A stretch of 64,000 bases of DNA from an uncultured Flavobacteriaceae bacterium (GCA_947488345.1 CANKZQ010000005.1:186001-250000), one strand, 5' to 3'; shown: positions 10,442-19,429, counted from the stretch's first letter. Numbers and translations: made by a program. Notes: generated from the letters alone by a model not told the origin.

Positions 10442-12124
10442 ATGAAATTAATAAACCCCTTTATTATTGTCTTACTAATATCTCTTTGTGTTGTTTCTTG
10501 TAAAAATAAGACGACGAAACCAAATCCCATTCTAGCAAGTTTAGACCTTAAACGAGGCGAGTTGTTATTATGTAGTTCAGAAAGTTTCGGAGAAGTAAGT
10601 TTTTCACTTTCCTGCAGTTATGAAACTAGAGAAACTTTTGAGCTTGGACTATCGTTGTTGCATTCTTTTGAATATGCAGAAGCAGAAAAAGCATTTGTAA
10701 AAGTTATCGATATGGATCCTAATTGCGCGATGGCTTATTGGGGGGTGTCTATGAGTATTTTTCATTCGCTTTGGATGCAATCAGATCTAAGTTATTTGGA
10801 AAAAGGAAAGAAGTTACTCGAGTTAGCGAAAGATATTCCGAAATCAGATTTAGAAAAAGATTATCTAGACGCAATTAGTGTTTTTTATACAGATTGGGAC
10901 AAGTTCGATAAGGTCACTAGGCAAAGAATGTATGAAAAGAAAATGCAGCAATTATATCAAAAACACTCAGGAGATACAGAAGCGGCTGTTTTTTATGCAT
11001 TAGCTATTCGCGCCGCTGCTGATCCCAATGATAAGAGTTATACGAGACAAAAAAAGTCGGGAAAAATTTTGGAAGATCTCTTTGAAAAAAATCCGGAACA
11101 TCCAGGAATTGCACATTATGTCATTCATAATTATGATTATCCTGAGTTAGCAGAAAAAGCATTAAAAACAGCAAGACGTTATGCTGCTATTGCTCCGGCT
11201 TCAGCACATGCCCAGCATATGCCTTCTCATATCTTTACACGTTTGGGACTTTGGCAAGAATCAATTGATACCAATATCAATTCTGCTAATTCTGCCACTT
11301 GTTATGCTGAAAGTGTAAATCCAGAATCAACATGGACACAAGAAATACATGCTGTCGACTACCTTGTGTATGCATATTTACAAATGGGCGACAATAAGAA
11401 TGCATTAGCATATCTAAAAGATATGGACTCTGTCGACAATGTTTTTCCAAAAGATCATTTTGCATCAACCTATGCATTAAGTGCTATTCCGGTGAGGATG
11501 GTTCTAGAAAATAAACAGTGGGAAAAGGCAGCAAATCTAGAATTGCCTTCAATCAATTTTGATTGGGAAAAATTGCATTGGCAAAAGGCAATGATACACT
11601 TTGCTCGAGCTCTTGGTGCATGTCATTTAAATGACATTAAATCAGCGGAAAATGAATTAGCTAGCTTAAAGAAATTGCATAAAAATCTTATTGATTTAAA
11701 CGATGAGTATAAATCAGGTCAGGTTATGATTCAAGTTCAAGCAGCTGAAGGATGGATACAACTGGCAAAAGGCAATAAGAACGAAGCTCTTAATTTTATG
11801 AAAAAAGCGGTTGAATTAGAGGGTAAAACGTCTAAACATCCAGTGACACCAGGAGAAGTCCTTCCTGCCGATGAATTGCTAGGTGATATGCTATTAGCTT
11901 TAAAAATGCCAGCGGAGGCCTTGGTCGCATATGAATTGAATCTCATAGGTCATCCAAATAGATTTAATGGCATTTATGGCGCGGCCATCGCTGCTGAGAA
12001 ATCAGGAGATAAAGAAAAAGCAACGAACTATTATAATCAACTTATTGAGTTGACAAAAGACTCAAATAGTGATAGAGTTGAGGTTAAAGAAGCAAAAGAA
12101 TTTATAAAACAGCCGGCCATTTAA
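10442..12124 (+). CDS. TPR-containing lipoprotein
   Basis: From the ATG at 10442 the product has 560 residues, beginning with a signal and lipobox (LCVVSCKNK, Cys near residue 20). Helical tandem repeats of TPR type run through most of it, with recognisable units around FEYAEAEKAFVKVIDMDPN, KALKTARRYAAIAPASAH and KMPAEALVAYELNL. The AMAYWGVSMSIFHSLW stretch and HAQHMPSHIFTRLG are typical of a group of large bacterial TPR proteins without known function. It precedes an SCO-family gene by one base, so the two are probably expressed together; a role in envelope redox or metal delivery is only suggested by that partner. A TTG at 10433 would add three residues and is less likely. Confidence 0.8.
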   Translation: MKLINPFIIVLLISLCVVSCKNKTTKPNPILASLDLKRGELLLCSSESFGEVSFSLSCSYETRETFELGLSLLHSFEYAEAEKAFVKVIDMDPNCAMAYWGVSMSIFHSLWMQSDLSYLEKGKKLLELAKDIPKSDLEKDYLDAISVFYTDWDKFDKVTRQRMYEKKMQQLYQKHSGDTEAAVFYALAIRAAADPNDKSYTRQKKSGKILEDLFEKNPEHPGIAHYVIHNYDYPELAEKALKTARRYAAIAPASAHAQHMPSHIFTRLGLWQESIDTNINSANSATCYAESVNPESTWTQEIHAVDYLVYAYLQMGDNKNALAYLKDMDSVDNVFPKDHFASTYALSAIPVRMVLENKQWEKAANLELPSINFDWEKLHWQKAMIHFARALGACHLNDIKSAENELASLKKLHKNLIDLNDEYKSGQVMIQVQAAEGWIQLAKGNKNEALNFMKKAVELEGKTSKHPVTPGEVLPADELLGDMLLALKMPAEALVAYELNLIGHPNRFNGIYGAAIAAEKSGDKEKATNYYNQLIELTKDSNSDRVEVKEAKEFIKQPAI

Positions 12125-12125
12125 T

Positions 12126-12761
12126 TTGAGTGTTCAGAGATCAAATATCCTTGTATTAATTGTTTTTTTGAATTTGTCATGTAATCAACTTTCTAAAAAA
12201 GAACTACCTGTTTATAATCCGTCTGATGTTAATCCAGAGCTGGTAGATCGAACACTTCAAAATGTAGGAGAAGATCACACCGTTTCTAGCTTTGAATTGA
12301 TAAATCAAAATGGAGAAAAGATTACTCAGGCAGATTATGAAGGCAAAATTTACGTAGCAGATTTCTTTTTTACAAGGTGCACTACCATCTGTCCAATTAT
12401 GACAAATAATATGGTTGAAATACAGAAAGCGTTTTTAGATAATGATGAAGTGAAATTATTATCATTGTCAGTGACTCCAGAAATTGATAGTATATCGGTC
12501 TTGCGTAATTATGCGCTTGAAAAAGGTGTTATTGATTCAAAATGGAACATCACAACTGGAAATAAGAAACATATTTATGAACTAGCACGTAAAAGTTATT
12601 TCGCCGTAGTTGAACAGGGTGATGGAGGTTTACAAGATTTCATACATACCACAAATTTCATATTGATAGATAAGAAAAAACAAATACGTGGTATTTATGA
12701 TGGAACCGATGACGCCAGTATCAAAGCTTTAATCAAAGATATTAAGATCTTATTGAATTAA
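12126..12761 (+). CDS. SCO1/SenC family protein
   Basis: This 211-residue thioredoxin-fold protein has the SCO copper/redox motif CTTICP (CxxxCP) around residue 87 and the partner His in IHTTNFILID near residue 177. Family members deliver copper to cytochrome c oxidase or act as thiol reductants. The N-terminus has a lipoprotein-like signal (VFLNLSCNQ), placing it outside the cytoplasmic membrane. The start is TTG at 12126, one base after the stop of the TPR lipoprotein; there is no in-frame ATG before the signal sequence, so the unusual codon seems real and suggests coupled translation. Confidence 0.88.
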   Translation: MSVQRSNILVLIVFLNLSCNQLSKKELPVYNPSDVNPELVDRTLQNVGEDHTVSSFELINQNGEKITQADYEGKIYVADFFFTRCTTICPIMTNNMVEIQKAFLDNDEVKLLSLSVTPEIDSISVLRNYALEKGVIDSKWNITTGNKKHIYELARKSYFAVVEQGDGGLQDFIHTTNFILIDKKKQIRGIYDGTDDASIKALIKDIKILLN

Positions 12762-12769
12762 AAGACTTG

Positions 12770-14107
12770 TTATTTTTTATCCAAAAACACTTTCAATTCT
12801 TTTACATTTTCTGGTTTCGATAACACCCTTTTTTCTGCATCTAGTACAAAGAATGAAGGTGTCGCATTTACTCCGTAATTCTTGGCCGTTTGGTTTTTCC
12901 ATTTGTCAATCCCATATACGTGTGAGAAATTCGGATACTTAAGAATCATGTTTCTCCAACCAATTGTACTTTGATCATCCTCTAAACCAATGGCAATGAC
13001 TTTTATTTCGGCGTTGTTTTTTAAATAGTTATACAAAATAGGCATTTCTTGCAAGCAATGCCCACAAGTAGAACTCCAAAACACTACTACATATTTTTGT
13101 GCACCCTTCAAACTATATAATTCTTTTGAAGTACCTTTTTCATTCCATGAAAAATTTGGTGCAGTCGCCCCAATAGATGTTCTTAATTGTCCTTTGATAT
13201 CATTGACAAAATTAAGATCTTGAAACTCTTTGGGGAGTTTAAAATAGTTGTTTAATACATAGTTAACCATATTGGTATCCTCCAAATTTGCAAAACCATA
13301 TAATAGTCCTTCTTGCACATCTTTCGATAGTTGATGATTGTTGGCAATCTTGGCAATAACTGTGGTAATAGCTTCTTTTCGAAGTTTCGCCAGTTGATCA
13401 GAATCTTCTGCCGTATTTAAATAAAAAATGAAGACATTAATTCGATCATGAATAAACGTTGAGTTCAAGAGAGTCTTGTTATTGAAGTCAATAGCATCGA
13501 AATAATGTGTTTTTATTGAGCTTACATATTCGTTAGGCGATAGAAATAACGTTTTCTCATAATACTTTGCACTAGCCTTAATAAAGTGCTGTGCTAATTT
13601 TCCTTCTGTCGTTGTTTCAAATTCTTGCTGTAGTGCTATTAATTGTTGTCTTTTTAAGTTGTATTGTTTTACAAGTGATTTGTCTTTTGCTTGAAAATAG
13701 CTCACCTGAATAGAATCCAGATCGTCTTGGATAGCTCGTGTAAGCTTTAAGTAATTTTGATAAACTTTATTGTTTTCTGATTCGGTAAATTGAATGGTCT
13801 CTTCGGCTTGTAGCGGATTAAAAATCAACTCAACATTTTCATTGTCAAAAATAAAATCAACAGAAGCTTGGTTTTTTACATCATAGACTAGACGATACAT
13901 TCCTGGGCTTTGGTTATTAGGTATTGTTATTGAAAAACGACCTTTTTTAATAGAATCATAAGCGATATAGTCTTGTTGTCCATTTTCTAACCCATATAGA
14001 ATCATCCAAGGATAGTTTTGATATCGTTGTAATTCTCCTTTCACCGTATACTGAGCGTGCGAAAAGAAAGTAATCAATAAAAAAATAAGAAGTAATTTTT
14101 TCGTCAT
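12770..14107 (-). CDS. DUF4369 / TlpA-like thiol-disulfide protein
   Basis: A 445-residue exported protein with a signal ending near FFSHAQ. Its N-terminal half has a DUF4369-type beta domain (YTVKGELQRYQNYPWMILYG), followed by a helical middle and a C-terminal AhpC/TSA-TlpA thioredoxin fold. The redox centre is CGHC (VVFWSSTCGHCLQEMPIL) and a cis-Pro motif occurs at ATPSFFVLD. Such proteins are common in Bacteroidota and act in periplasmic thiol chemistry. It converges on the SCO gene with an eight-base gap. Upstream it shares a divergent promoter region with the SDR gene. Confidence 0.88.
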   Translation of the reverse strand: MTKKLLLIFLLITFFSHAQYTVKGELQRYQNYPWMILYGLENGQQDYIAYDSIKKGRFSITIPNNQSPGMYRLVYDVKNQASVDFIFDNENVELIFNPLQAEETIQFTESENNKVYQNYLKLTRAIQDDLDSIQVSYFQAKDKSLVKQYNLKRQQLIALQQEFETTTEGKLAQHFIKASAKYYEKTLFLSPNEYVSSIKTHYFDAIDFNNKTLLNSTFIHDRINVFIFYLNTAEDSDQLAKLRKEAITTVIAKIANNHQLSKDVQEGLLYGFANLEDTNMVNYVLNNYFKLPKEFQDLNFVNDIKGQLRTSIGATAPNFSWNEKGTSKELYSLKGAQKYVVVFWSSTCGHCLQEMPILYNYLKNNAEIKVIAIGLEDDQSTIGWRNMILKYPNFSHVYGIDKWKNQTAKNYGVNATPSFFVLDAEKRVLSKPENVKELKVFLDKK

Positions 14108-14149
14108 AGGTATTCTTTAAACTATTGTTTTACAAAAATCAAGCCAACA

Positions 14150-14168
14150 CAAATGTACTATATTTTTG
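14150..14168. promoter_or_regulatory. Back-to-back -7 boxes of divergent genes
   Basis: On the minus strand 14150-14157 reads TACATTTG; on the plus strand 14161-14168 reads TATTTTTG. Both match TAnnTTTG and lie about 40 bases from their respective start codons (14107 and 14208). The two promoters overlap physically, so polymerase binding on one side may exclude the other. I see no convincing -33 element for either. Confidence 0.4.
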
Positions 14169-14207
14169 TGCGTGTTAAAATGTTTTACATTTGTTAAAAA
14201 TCATGAT

Positions 14208-15002
14208 ATGAGTTTTGAGAATAAAGTAGTATGGGTAACAGGAGCTTCTTCAGGAATAGGAAAGGCCACTGTTTTAGCATTGGCCAAACAAAATACAAAG
14301 CTGATTATTTCTTCTAGAAATATTGAGAAATTGGAGGCAGTAAAAATTCGATGCGAAAACCCTGAAAATGTGAAAATATTACAGGTCGATTTAGACGACT
14401 ATCACAATCTAGATAAGTTGGTTGAAGAAGCAATTTCACTGTTCGGTGAAATCGACATACTAATTAACAATGGCGGTATTAGTCAGCGATCGCTAGCGAT
14501 CGACACAGGTATAACCATTGACCATCAAATTTTTAAAACGAATTATTTCGGAACAGTAGCCTTGACAAAGGCCTTATTACCTTATTTCGTAGCAAAAAAA
14601 GAAGGTCATATTGTAGTGGTCACAAGTGTTGTTGGTAAGTTAGGAACACCATTGAGGTCGTCATATGCGGCCTCAAAGCATGCTCTCCATGGTTTTTTTG
14701 ATAGCCTGAGAGCAGAAATACATAGATATAATATCGATGTTACGTTGATTTGCCCTGGGTATGTACATACCAATGTTTCCATGAATGCGTTAACCGAAGA
14801 TGGTTCACCACAAAACACCATGGATAAAAAAACAGCCGCAGGATTGGCGCCAGATTATTTCGCAAAGAAATTACTCAAAGCTGTTAAAAACAGAAAGCAA
14901 GAAGTAGTTATTGGTGGGGCACTCGAAAAATTATCAGTGTATGTAAAGCGATTTTTCCCGAGAATATTAGCCAAAATGATACGAAAATTAGCAGTTACTT
15001 AA
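14208..15002 (+). CDS. Short-chain dehydrogenase/reductase
   Basis: A 264-residue NAD(P)-dependent oxidoreductase with the classical SDR signature: TGASSGIG at the N-terminus for cofactor binding, NNGG after it, the catalytic Ser in VVTSVVGKLG and YAASK as YxxxK. The C-terminal part (VYVKRFFPRILAKMI) is basic and amphipathic, as in the DHRS7/YqjQ-like group that associates with membranes. Substrate unknown. I start at 14208 (MSFENKVVWVTGASSG) because the longer frame from 14166 crosses the -7 box. Confidence 0.9.
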   Translation: MSFENKVVWVTGASSGIGKATVLALAKQNTKLIISSRNIEKLEAVKIRCENPENVKILQVDLDDYHNLDKLVEEAISLFGEIDILINNGGISQRSLAIDTGITIDHQIFKTNYFGTVALTKALLPYFVAKKEGHIVVVTSVVGKLGTPLRSSYAASKHALHGFFDSLRAEIHRYNIDVTLICPGYVHTNVSMNALTEDGSPQNTMDKKTAAGLAPDYFAKKLLKAVKNRKQEVVIGGALEKLSVYVKRFFPRILAKMIRKLAVT

Positions 15003-15065
15003 ATTAACGAACGCAATACTTTTTGTAGCTGAATCTCGTTACTATGCTATACTAAAGGACTATTT

Positions 15066-15686
15066 ATGAAAAATATTTTAGCAGCTTTGTTACTATTGAT
15101 GTCTATAACTGCTGTAGGACAAAATGATTCAAGCAATTTGAGACCTTATAGACTAGGAGTAAAAGTTGGAGGACCCAATGTTGCTAGTTTAGAATTTGAA
15201 TTCGTTACACCAGCATTGCACAATAGCCTTGCTTTATTTGCAAACTATACTGGTATAAATTATACGATTGAGCAAGTAAATACCGCTTCTAATATATTCG
15301 AAATCGGATCGAATATTTATTTTGGTAAAAATAGAGAAGGTAGAGGCCTATATGGATCGTTGTCATATCAAAATATTTCATCAGATTTGAGTATTAAAGA
15401 TTACGAAGCCGAAGACGGAACCATTTATGAGGGAGATGCGAAAACATCTGTTTCGTACAGCGGACTGAATGTGAAAATTGGGGCCAAACTAGGTAGGAAG
15501 TTCTTCTTCAGAACCGAAATAGGTTATAGTTTTGGTGAGATTCCAAAAGAAATCTTTGTAGAAGGAAATTTCGAAGGAGAACCCATTAGTGAAACAGCCT
15601 CAATTGAAAGCGAAATAGATGATTTACCCTTTATCTTTCAAAATGGCTTGCCAATCTTCAATCTAGGTTTTGGATTCGCTTTTTAA
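15066..15686 (+). CDS. Putative outer-membrane beta-barrel protein
   Basis: The 206-residue product has a clear export signal (LLLLMSITAVGQN, mature from about residue 19). It then alternates polar and hydrophobic residues in strand-length pieces (YRLGVKVGGPNVASLEFEF, GLYGSLSYQN, FFRTEIGYSFGEIP) and ends with FNLGFGFAF, a terminal aromatic typical of small outer-membrane barrels. About eight strands fit the length. No specific family is recognised, and the function is unknown. Confidence 0.6.
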   Translation: MKNILAALLLLMSITAVGQNDSSNLRPYRLGVKVGGPNVASLEFEFVTPALHNSLALFANYTGINYTIEQVNTASNIFEIGSNIYFGKNREGRGLYGSLSYQNISSDLSIKDYEAEDGTIYEGDAKTSVSYSGLNVKIGAKLGRKFFFRTEIGYSFGEIPKEIFVEGNFEGEPISETASIESEIDDLPFIFQNGLPIFNLGFGFAF

Positions 15687-15694
15687 AAAAAGCC

Positions 15695-16081
15695 TTACCC
15701 AAATAGAATGCCATGCAAATAACGACCTGGCATTAAAGTAAAGCTTCCGGCGATTAAAATAGCACCCACATATAATAAGATCATTTTTCTTTTATGTGCT
15801 TTCACATTTCCTTTTTTTATGGCGGTATAGGCTGTAGGAACCGTGTAAATTGTTAAGAAGCTAAAGAGGTGTATCCATCCGAAATGATTAAAAATTTTGG
15901 CACCTACATGGGCCGGCATGAACAAGGTCACTAACGCAGTAATAAGCATTAATACCATATATATCCTTCCAGATGCTTTATGGAAAGAAGTCCCTTTTTT
16001 AATGAGTAACAGAATTGTTCCAATTATAAATGCGGGCAATACGGTTGCTAAGTGAATGTACATTAGGTCTTGATAGGTCAT
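15695..16081 (-). CDS. DUF2306-like membrane protein
   Basis: A 128-residue integral membrane protein with four predicted helices (ATVLPAFIIGTILLLI, IYMVLMLITALVTLF, IHLFSFLTIYTVPTAY, MILLYVGAILIAGSF). HKASGRIYMVLM and HKRKMILLYVGAILIAGSF match the pattern of DUF2306 proteins, whose function is unknown. I choose ATG at 16081; the longer frame starts with TTG at 16102. It converges on the barrel gene with eight bases between the stops. Confidence 0.72.
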   Translation of the reverse strand: MTYQDLMYIHLATVLPAFIIGTILLLIKKGTSFHKASGRIYMVLMLITALVTLFMPAHVGAKIFNHFGWIHLFSFLTIYTVPTAYTAIKKGNVKAHKRKMILLYVGAILIAGSFTLMPGRYLHGILFG

Positions 16082-16215
16082 TGTATTCTGATTAGAAAAC
16101 AAAGAAAAGGCAATTTCTAAGTAAAAAAAATAATTAATAGATGAATTGTAATATTCTTGGAATAGGATGTTTTTGTTGAGAGAAAAGGCGCTAATTCTTT
16201 AAAATTCCTTTTCGC

Positions 16216-16223
16216 TATATTTG
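16216..16223 (+). promoter_or_regulatory. -7 box of the acyl-CoA dehydrogenase operon
   Basis: TATATTTG, an exact TAnnTTTG match, lies 27 bases ahead of the ATG at 16251. The candidate -33 TTG at 16175 is too far away to fit, so the evidence is the -7 box and its position. Confidence 0.4.
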
Positions 16224-16250
16224 TAATCCTTATCAAAAAAACGAATCTCG

Positions 16251-17447
16251 ATGAACATATTTTCTTCAGAAAAACTAGCAGCATTTTTACCGAAAGTCCA
16301 ACAAATATTAGAGGAAAATTTATATCCACTAGAAGCAAAATATGTGCACCTACCTTTTAGTGCCGTCGAGCCGGAGTTACAAAAAATAAGAACCTTGGTA
16401 AAAGAGAGAGGCCTTTGGAATTCACACCTTTCAGAATCGCACGGAGGTCTTGGATTTAATTTAGTAGAATTCGGACAAATAAGTGAGCTTTTAGGACGGT
16501 CTCCATATGGACATTATTGCTTTAATTGCAATGCGCCAGATATAGGAAATCAAGAATTATTATTAGGAAATGCATCTTCATATTTAAAAGAAATTTTTCT
16601 TGAACCATTAATTCGCGGCAATATTCGGAGTTGTTTTTCGATGACGGAGCCAGATTTTGCTGGATCAAATCCAGTACATATGGGTACGACGGCTGTCAAA
16701 GATGGTGACCATTATGTGATTAACGGAACCAAATGGTTTACAACTGCAGCCGATGGTGCTTCTTTTGCGATCGTAATGGCTAATACAAACCCTGAAGCAG
16801 AAAATAAGTATCAAAAAGCGAGTATGATCATTGTACCAACGGATACTGAGGGCTTTCATTTGAAACGCAATATCTCTATCATGGGGGAAGAGAATGACAC
16901 CTATTTTAGTCATGCAGAAATCGAATATAAAGACTGTCGGGTACCTATAAAGAACTTAATAGGAAATGAAGGAGAGGGCTTTCTATTGGCACAACAGCGC
17001 TTAGGCCCAGGTAGAATTCATCATTGCATGCGTTGGATCGGTATTTGTGAAAAAGCCTTCGACTTGATGTGCGAAAGAGCAGCGTCTAGAAGTTTAGGAG
17101 GAGATACGAAATTGGGGCATAAGCAAACAATTCAAAATTGGATTGCCGAAAGTAGAGCCGAAATAAATGCATCGAGATATATGGTTTTGCATACCGCCCA
17201 TAAAATTGATGAGGTTGGAGCGAAAGCAGCACGATTAGAGATTTCTACTATTAAATTTTATGTAGCTAATGTCTTGATGAAAGTACTGGATAGAGCTATT
17301 CAAGTACATGGAGCATTAGGAATTACCGATGACACTGTTTTATCATTTTATTACAGACACGAAAGAGGAGCACGTATTTACGATGGCCCAGATGAAGTGC
17401 ACAAATCTACATTGGCAAGACAAATTTTAAAAAATTATGGATTATAG
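16251..17447 (+). CDS. Acyl-CoA dehydrogenase, ACAD10/11-like
   Basis: A 398-residue flavoenzyme with the acyl-CoA dehydrogenase pattern: SMTEPDFAGSNP and INGTKWFTTAADG in the FAD-binding centre, LAQQRLGPGRIHHCMRW, and C-terminal VHGALGITDDT. The C-terminal loop reads YDGPDEVHKSTLARQIL, the GPDEVH form I associate with ACAD10/ACAD11 and with LvaC of the levulinate pathway rather than the GTSEI form of ordinary fatty-acid dehydrogenases. It is the first gene of a three-gene operon with an APH-type kinase (5-base gap) and a hydroxyacyl-CoA dehydrogenase (3-base gap), which supports a role in converting a phosphorylated hydroxyacyl-CoA. The exact substrate is unknown. Confidence 0.9.
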   Translation: MNIFSSEKLAAFLPKVQQILEENLYPLEAKYVHLPFSAVEPELQKIRTLVKERGLWNSHLSESHGGLGFNLVEFGQISELLGRSPYGHYCFNCNAPDIGNQELLLGNASSYLKEIFLEPLIRGNIRSCFSMTEPDFAGSNPVHMGTTAVKDGDHYVINGTKWFTTAADGASFAIVMANTNPEAENKYQKASMIIVPTDTEGFHLKRNISIMGEENDTYFSHAEIEYKDCRVPIKNLIGNEGEGFLLAQQRLGPGRIHHCMRWIGICEKAFDLMCERAASRSLGGDTKLGHKQTIQNWIAESRAEINASRYMVLHTAHKIDEVGAKAARLEISTIKFYVANVLMKVLDRAIQVHGALGITDDTVLSFYYRHERGARIYDGPDEVHKSTLARQILKNYGL

Positions 17448-17452
17448 TCACC

Positions 17453-18523
17453 ATGAGTAAAGCAATAGATAGCGCCATTGATGTGCGCAAAGGAGAAGAA
17501 TTAGATAGTGTAAAACTAAGCGCCTATTTAAAGACTCATGATGTCGCTATTCAAGATGAGATTGTTGTCAAACAATTTCCAGGAGGTTTTTCAAATCTTA
17601 CGTATTTATTAAGTTCGGGAGATAAAGAATATGTATTGCGTAAGCCACCTTTTGGAGCGAATATAAAGTCTGCGCATGATATGGGTAGAGAATATAGAGT
17701 TTTGAGCTCTTTAGAGCCTATATATTCGAAGATTCCAACACCAATTGTTTATTGTGAAGATGAAACAATTTTGGGATCTCCTTTTTATGTAATGGAGCGC
17801 GTAAGAGGAATTATCTTGCGAAATAAGATCCCAAAAGGTCTTGAGCTAACTCCAGATCATTTTAAAAGATTGTCAATTCAAACGATCGAAAATTTAGTTG
17901 ATTTGCATAGTCTTGAGTTAGAAGAATCGAAGTTGATTTCTTTAGGAAAACCAGCAGGATATGTAGCTCGACAAGTAGAAGGTTGGATCAAAAGATATTT
18001 CAAAGCAGAGACTGATGAGATAAATGCCATGAATACCGCAGCGGCATGGATGCAAAGCAATATGCCCTCAAAAGAATCCAGCGCTTTTATTCATAATGAC
18101 TACAAATATGACAATCTCGTATTAGATGCCGATTCTTTGACTATTAAGGCCGTGTTAGATTGGGAAATGTCAACAGTGGGAGATCCCTTAATGGATCTAG
18201 GAACAACCTTGGCCTATTGGGTAGAAGCAAATGACCATCCGGCATTACAATCGTATAATCTCACTTGGGTAGAAGGCAATTTAACGCGTCAAGAAGTGGT
18301 AGAAAAATACGCCGATTTGCGAAGTATACATGTTGATGATGTTCTCTTCTATTACGTATTTGGGTGCTTTAAGTTAGGAGTAATAGCGCAACAAATTTAT
18401 GCACGATATAAACAGGGTTATACAAAAGATGAACGTTTCGCGCTATTAATTCATTTGGTAAAAGCATGCGGAAAAAATGCTGAGAATGCTATAAAATATA
18501 ACAGAATTAATAATTTTTATTAA
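17453..18523 (+). CDS. APH-family kinase, ACAD10/11 N-domain-like
   Basis: A 356-residue aminoglycoside-phosphotransferase-fold protein. It has FPGGFSNLTYLL (nucleotide loop), YVLRKPPFG with the ATP-binding Lys, GSPFYVMERVRGIILR (hinge), HNDYKYDNLVLD (catalytic loop; HxDxxxxN) and LDWEMSTVGDPLMDLG (metal-binding Asp). The same string of motifs characterises the kinase half of human ACAD10/11 and bacterial LvaA, which phosphorylate the 4-hydroxyl of hydroxyacyl-CoA esters. An antibiotic kinase is unlikely given the neighbours on both sides. It sits between the acyl-CoA and hydroxyacyl-CoA dehydrogenases. Confidence 0.87.
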   Translation: MSKAIDSAIDVRKGEELDSVKLSAYLKTHDVAIQDEIVVKQFPGGFSNLTYLLSSGDKEYVLRKPPFGANIKSAHDMGREYRVLSSLEPIYSKIPTPIVYCEDETILGSPFYVMERVRGIILRNKIPKGLELTPDHFKRLSIQTIENLVDLHSLELEESKLISLGKPAGYVARQVEGWIKRYFKAETDEINAMNTAAAWMQSNMPSKESSAFIHNDYKYDNLVLDADSLTIKAVLDWEMSTVGDPLMDLGTTLAYWVEANDHPALQSYNLTWVEGNLTRQEVVEKYADLRSIHVDDVLFYYVFGCFKLGVIAQQIYARYKQGYTKDERFALLIHLVKACGKNAENAIKYNRINNFY

Positions 18524-18526
18524 GAC

Positions 18527-19420
18527 ATGAAAGAACTAAAGGATATTAAAAATGTACTTATTTTAGGTAGTGGTACTTTAGGATTACGTATTGCGTTGGC
18601 GAATGCCTTAAACGGATATAAGGTTGTAGTATATGATATTAGAGAGGAAGCTTTTGTTCAGGCAAAGCGAATTCAAGGAGAGCTTATTCAATTTTTAATA
18701 AACTCGAAAGTCATTACTGAAAAAGATGCAGAACGAGCATTACAAAATCAAACGTTTACTACGGATGCTTCCAAAGCGGCTACTAATGCTGATTTGGTAA
18801 GTGAATCTGTGACAGAAGATCTGGAGTTGAAGAGAAAAGTATGGGCCCAGTTTGGTGAATTATGTCCCGATCATACCATTTTCACCACCAATACCTCTTA
18901 TTTAATTCCGTCTTTATTTGCACAAGAAACGGGGAGACCTCATTTATTTTGTGCGCTACATTTTCATGATGTTTTTTATGCTAATGTGGTAGACATCATG
19001 CCCAATCCTCAAACAGAGGCATGGATTATTCCATTGCTAAAAGAATATGGCGAGAGCATTCAACAAACTCCTGTGATTATGACGCGTGAATCTCCTGGTT
19101 ATATTTTTAACGCCATGTTAATGGCATTGATTGGTGCGGCCGGTGCGTTAGTTACCTATGACGTGTCCAGTATTGAAGATGTAGACCGTTCTTGGATGGG
19201 TAATTTTAAAATGCCACTAGGTCCTTTTGGTATTTTAGATGAAATCGGCTTAGACACCGCGTGGCATGTTACCAGTTCACTCAAGGATGAAAAAAGTGTA
19301 CGTTTTGTGAAATTACTTAAAGAATATATCGATGCTGGTAAACTCGGAAAAAAGGTTGGAGAAGGATTCTATACCTATCCAAAACCAAGATTTCAAGATG
19401 ATGATTTTATAAAAGGGTAA
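18527..19420 (+). CDS. 3-hydroxyacyl-CoA dehydrogenase family protein
   Basis: A 297-residue NAD-dependent enzyme with an N-terminal Rossmann domain (LILGSGTLGLRIALANALNGYKV) and a C-terminal helical 3HCDH domain (ESPGYIFNAMLMALIGAA, GPFGILDEIGLD). The catalytic His lies in ALHFHDVFYANVVDIMP. Family members usually read HFFNPxxxMxLVEV, so the loop here is one residue shorter and Asp stands where Glu of the His-Glu pair is expected; the substrate may differ from ordinary beta-oxidation intermediates. It is last in the operon. A palindromic repeat starts about 10 bases after the stop and may end the transcript. Confidence 0.88.
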   Translation: MKELKDIKNVLILGSGTLGLRIALANALNGYKVVVYDIREEAFVQAKRIQGELIQFLINSKVITEKDAERALQNQTFTTDASKAATNADLVSESVTEDLELKRKVWAQFGELCPDHTIFTTNTSYLIPSLFAQETGRPHLFCALHFHDVFYANVVDIMPNPQTEAWIIPLLKEYGESIQQTPVIMTRESPGYIFNAMLMALIGAAGALVTYDVSSIEDVDRSWMGNFKMPLGPFGILDEIGLDTAWHVTSSLKDEKSVRFVKLLKEYIDAGKLGKKVGEGFYTYPKPRFQDDDFIKG

Positions 19421-19429
19421 ATCACTTTT

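Noticed and set aside
17453-18523. Antibiotic (aminoglycoside) phosphotransferase
   Set aside because: The motif set and the flanking acyl-CoA genes match the ACAD10/11 kinase group instead.
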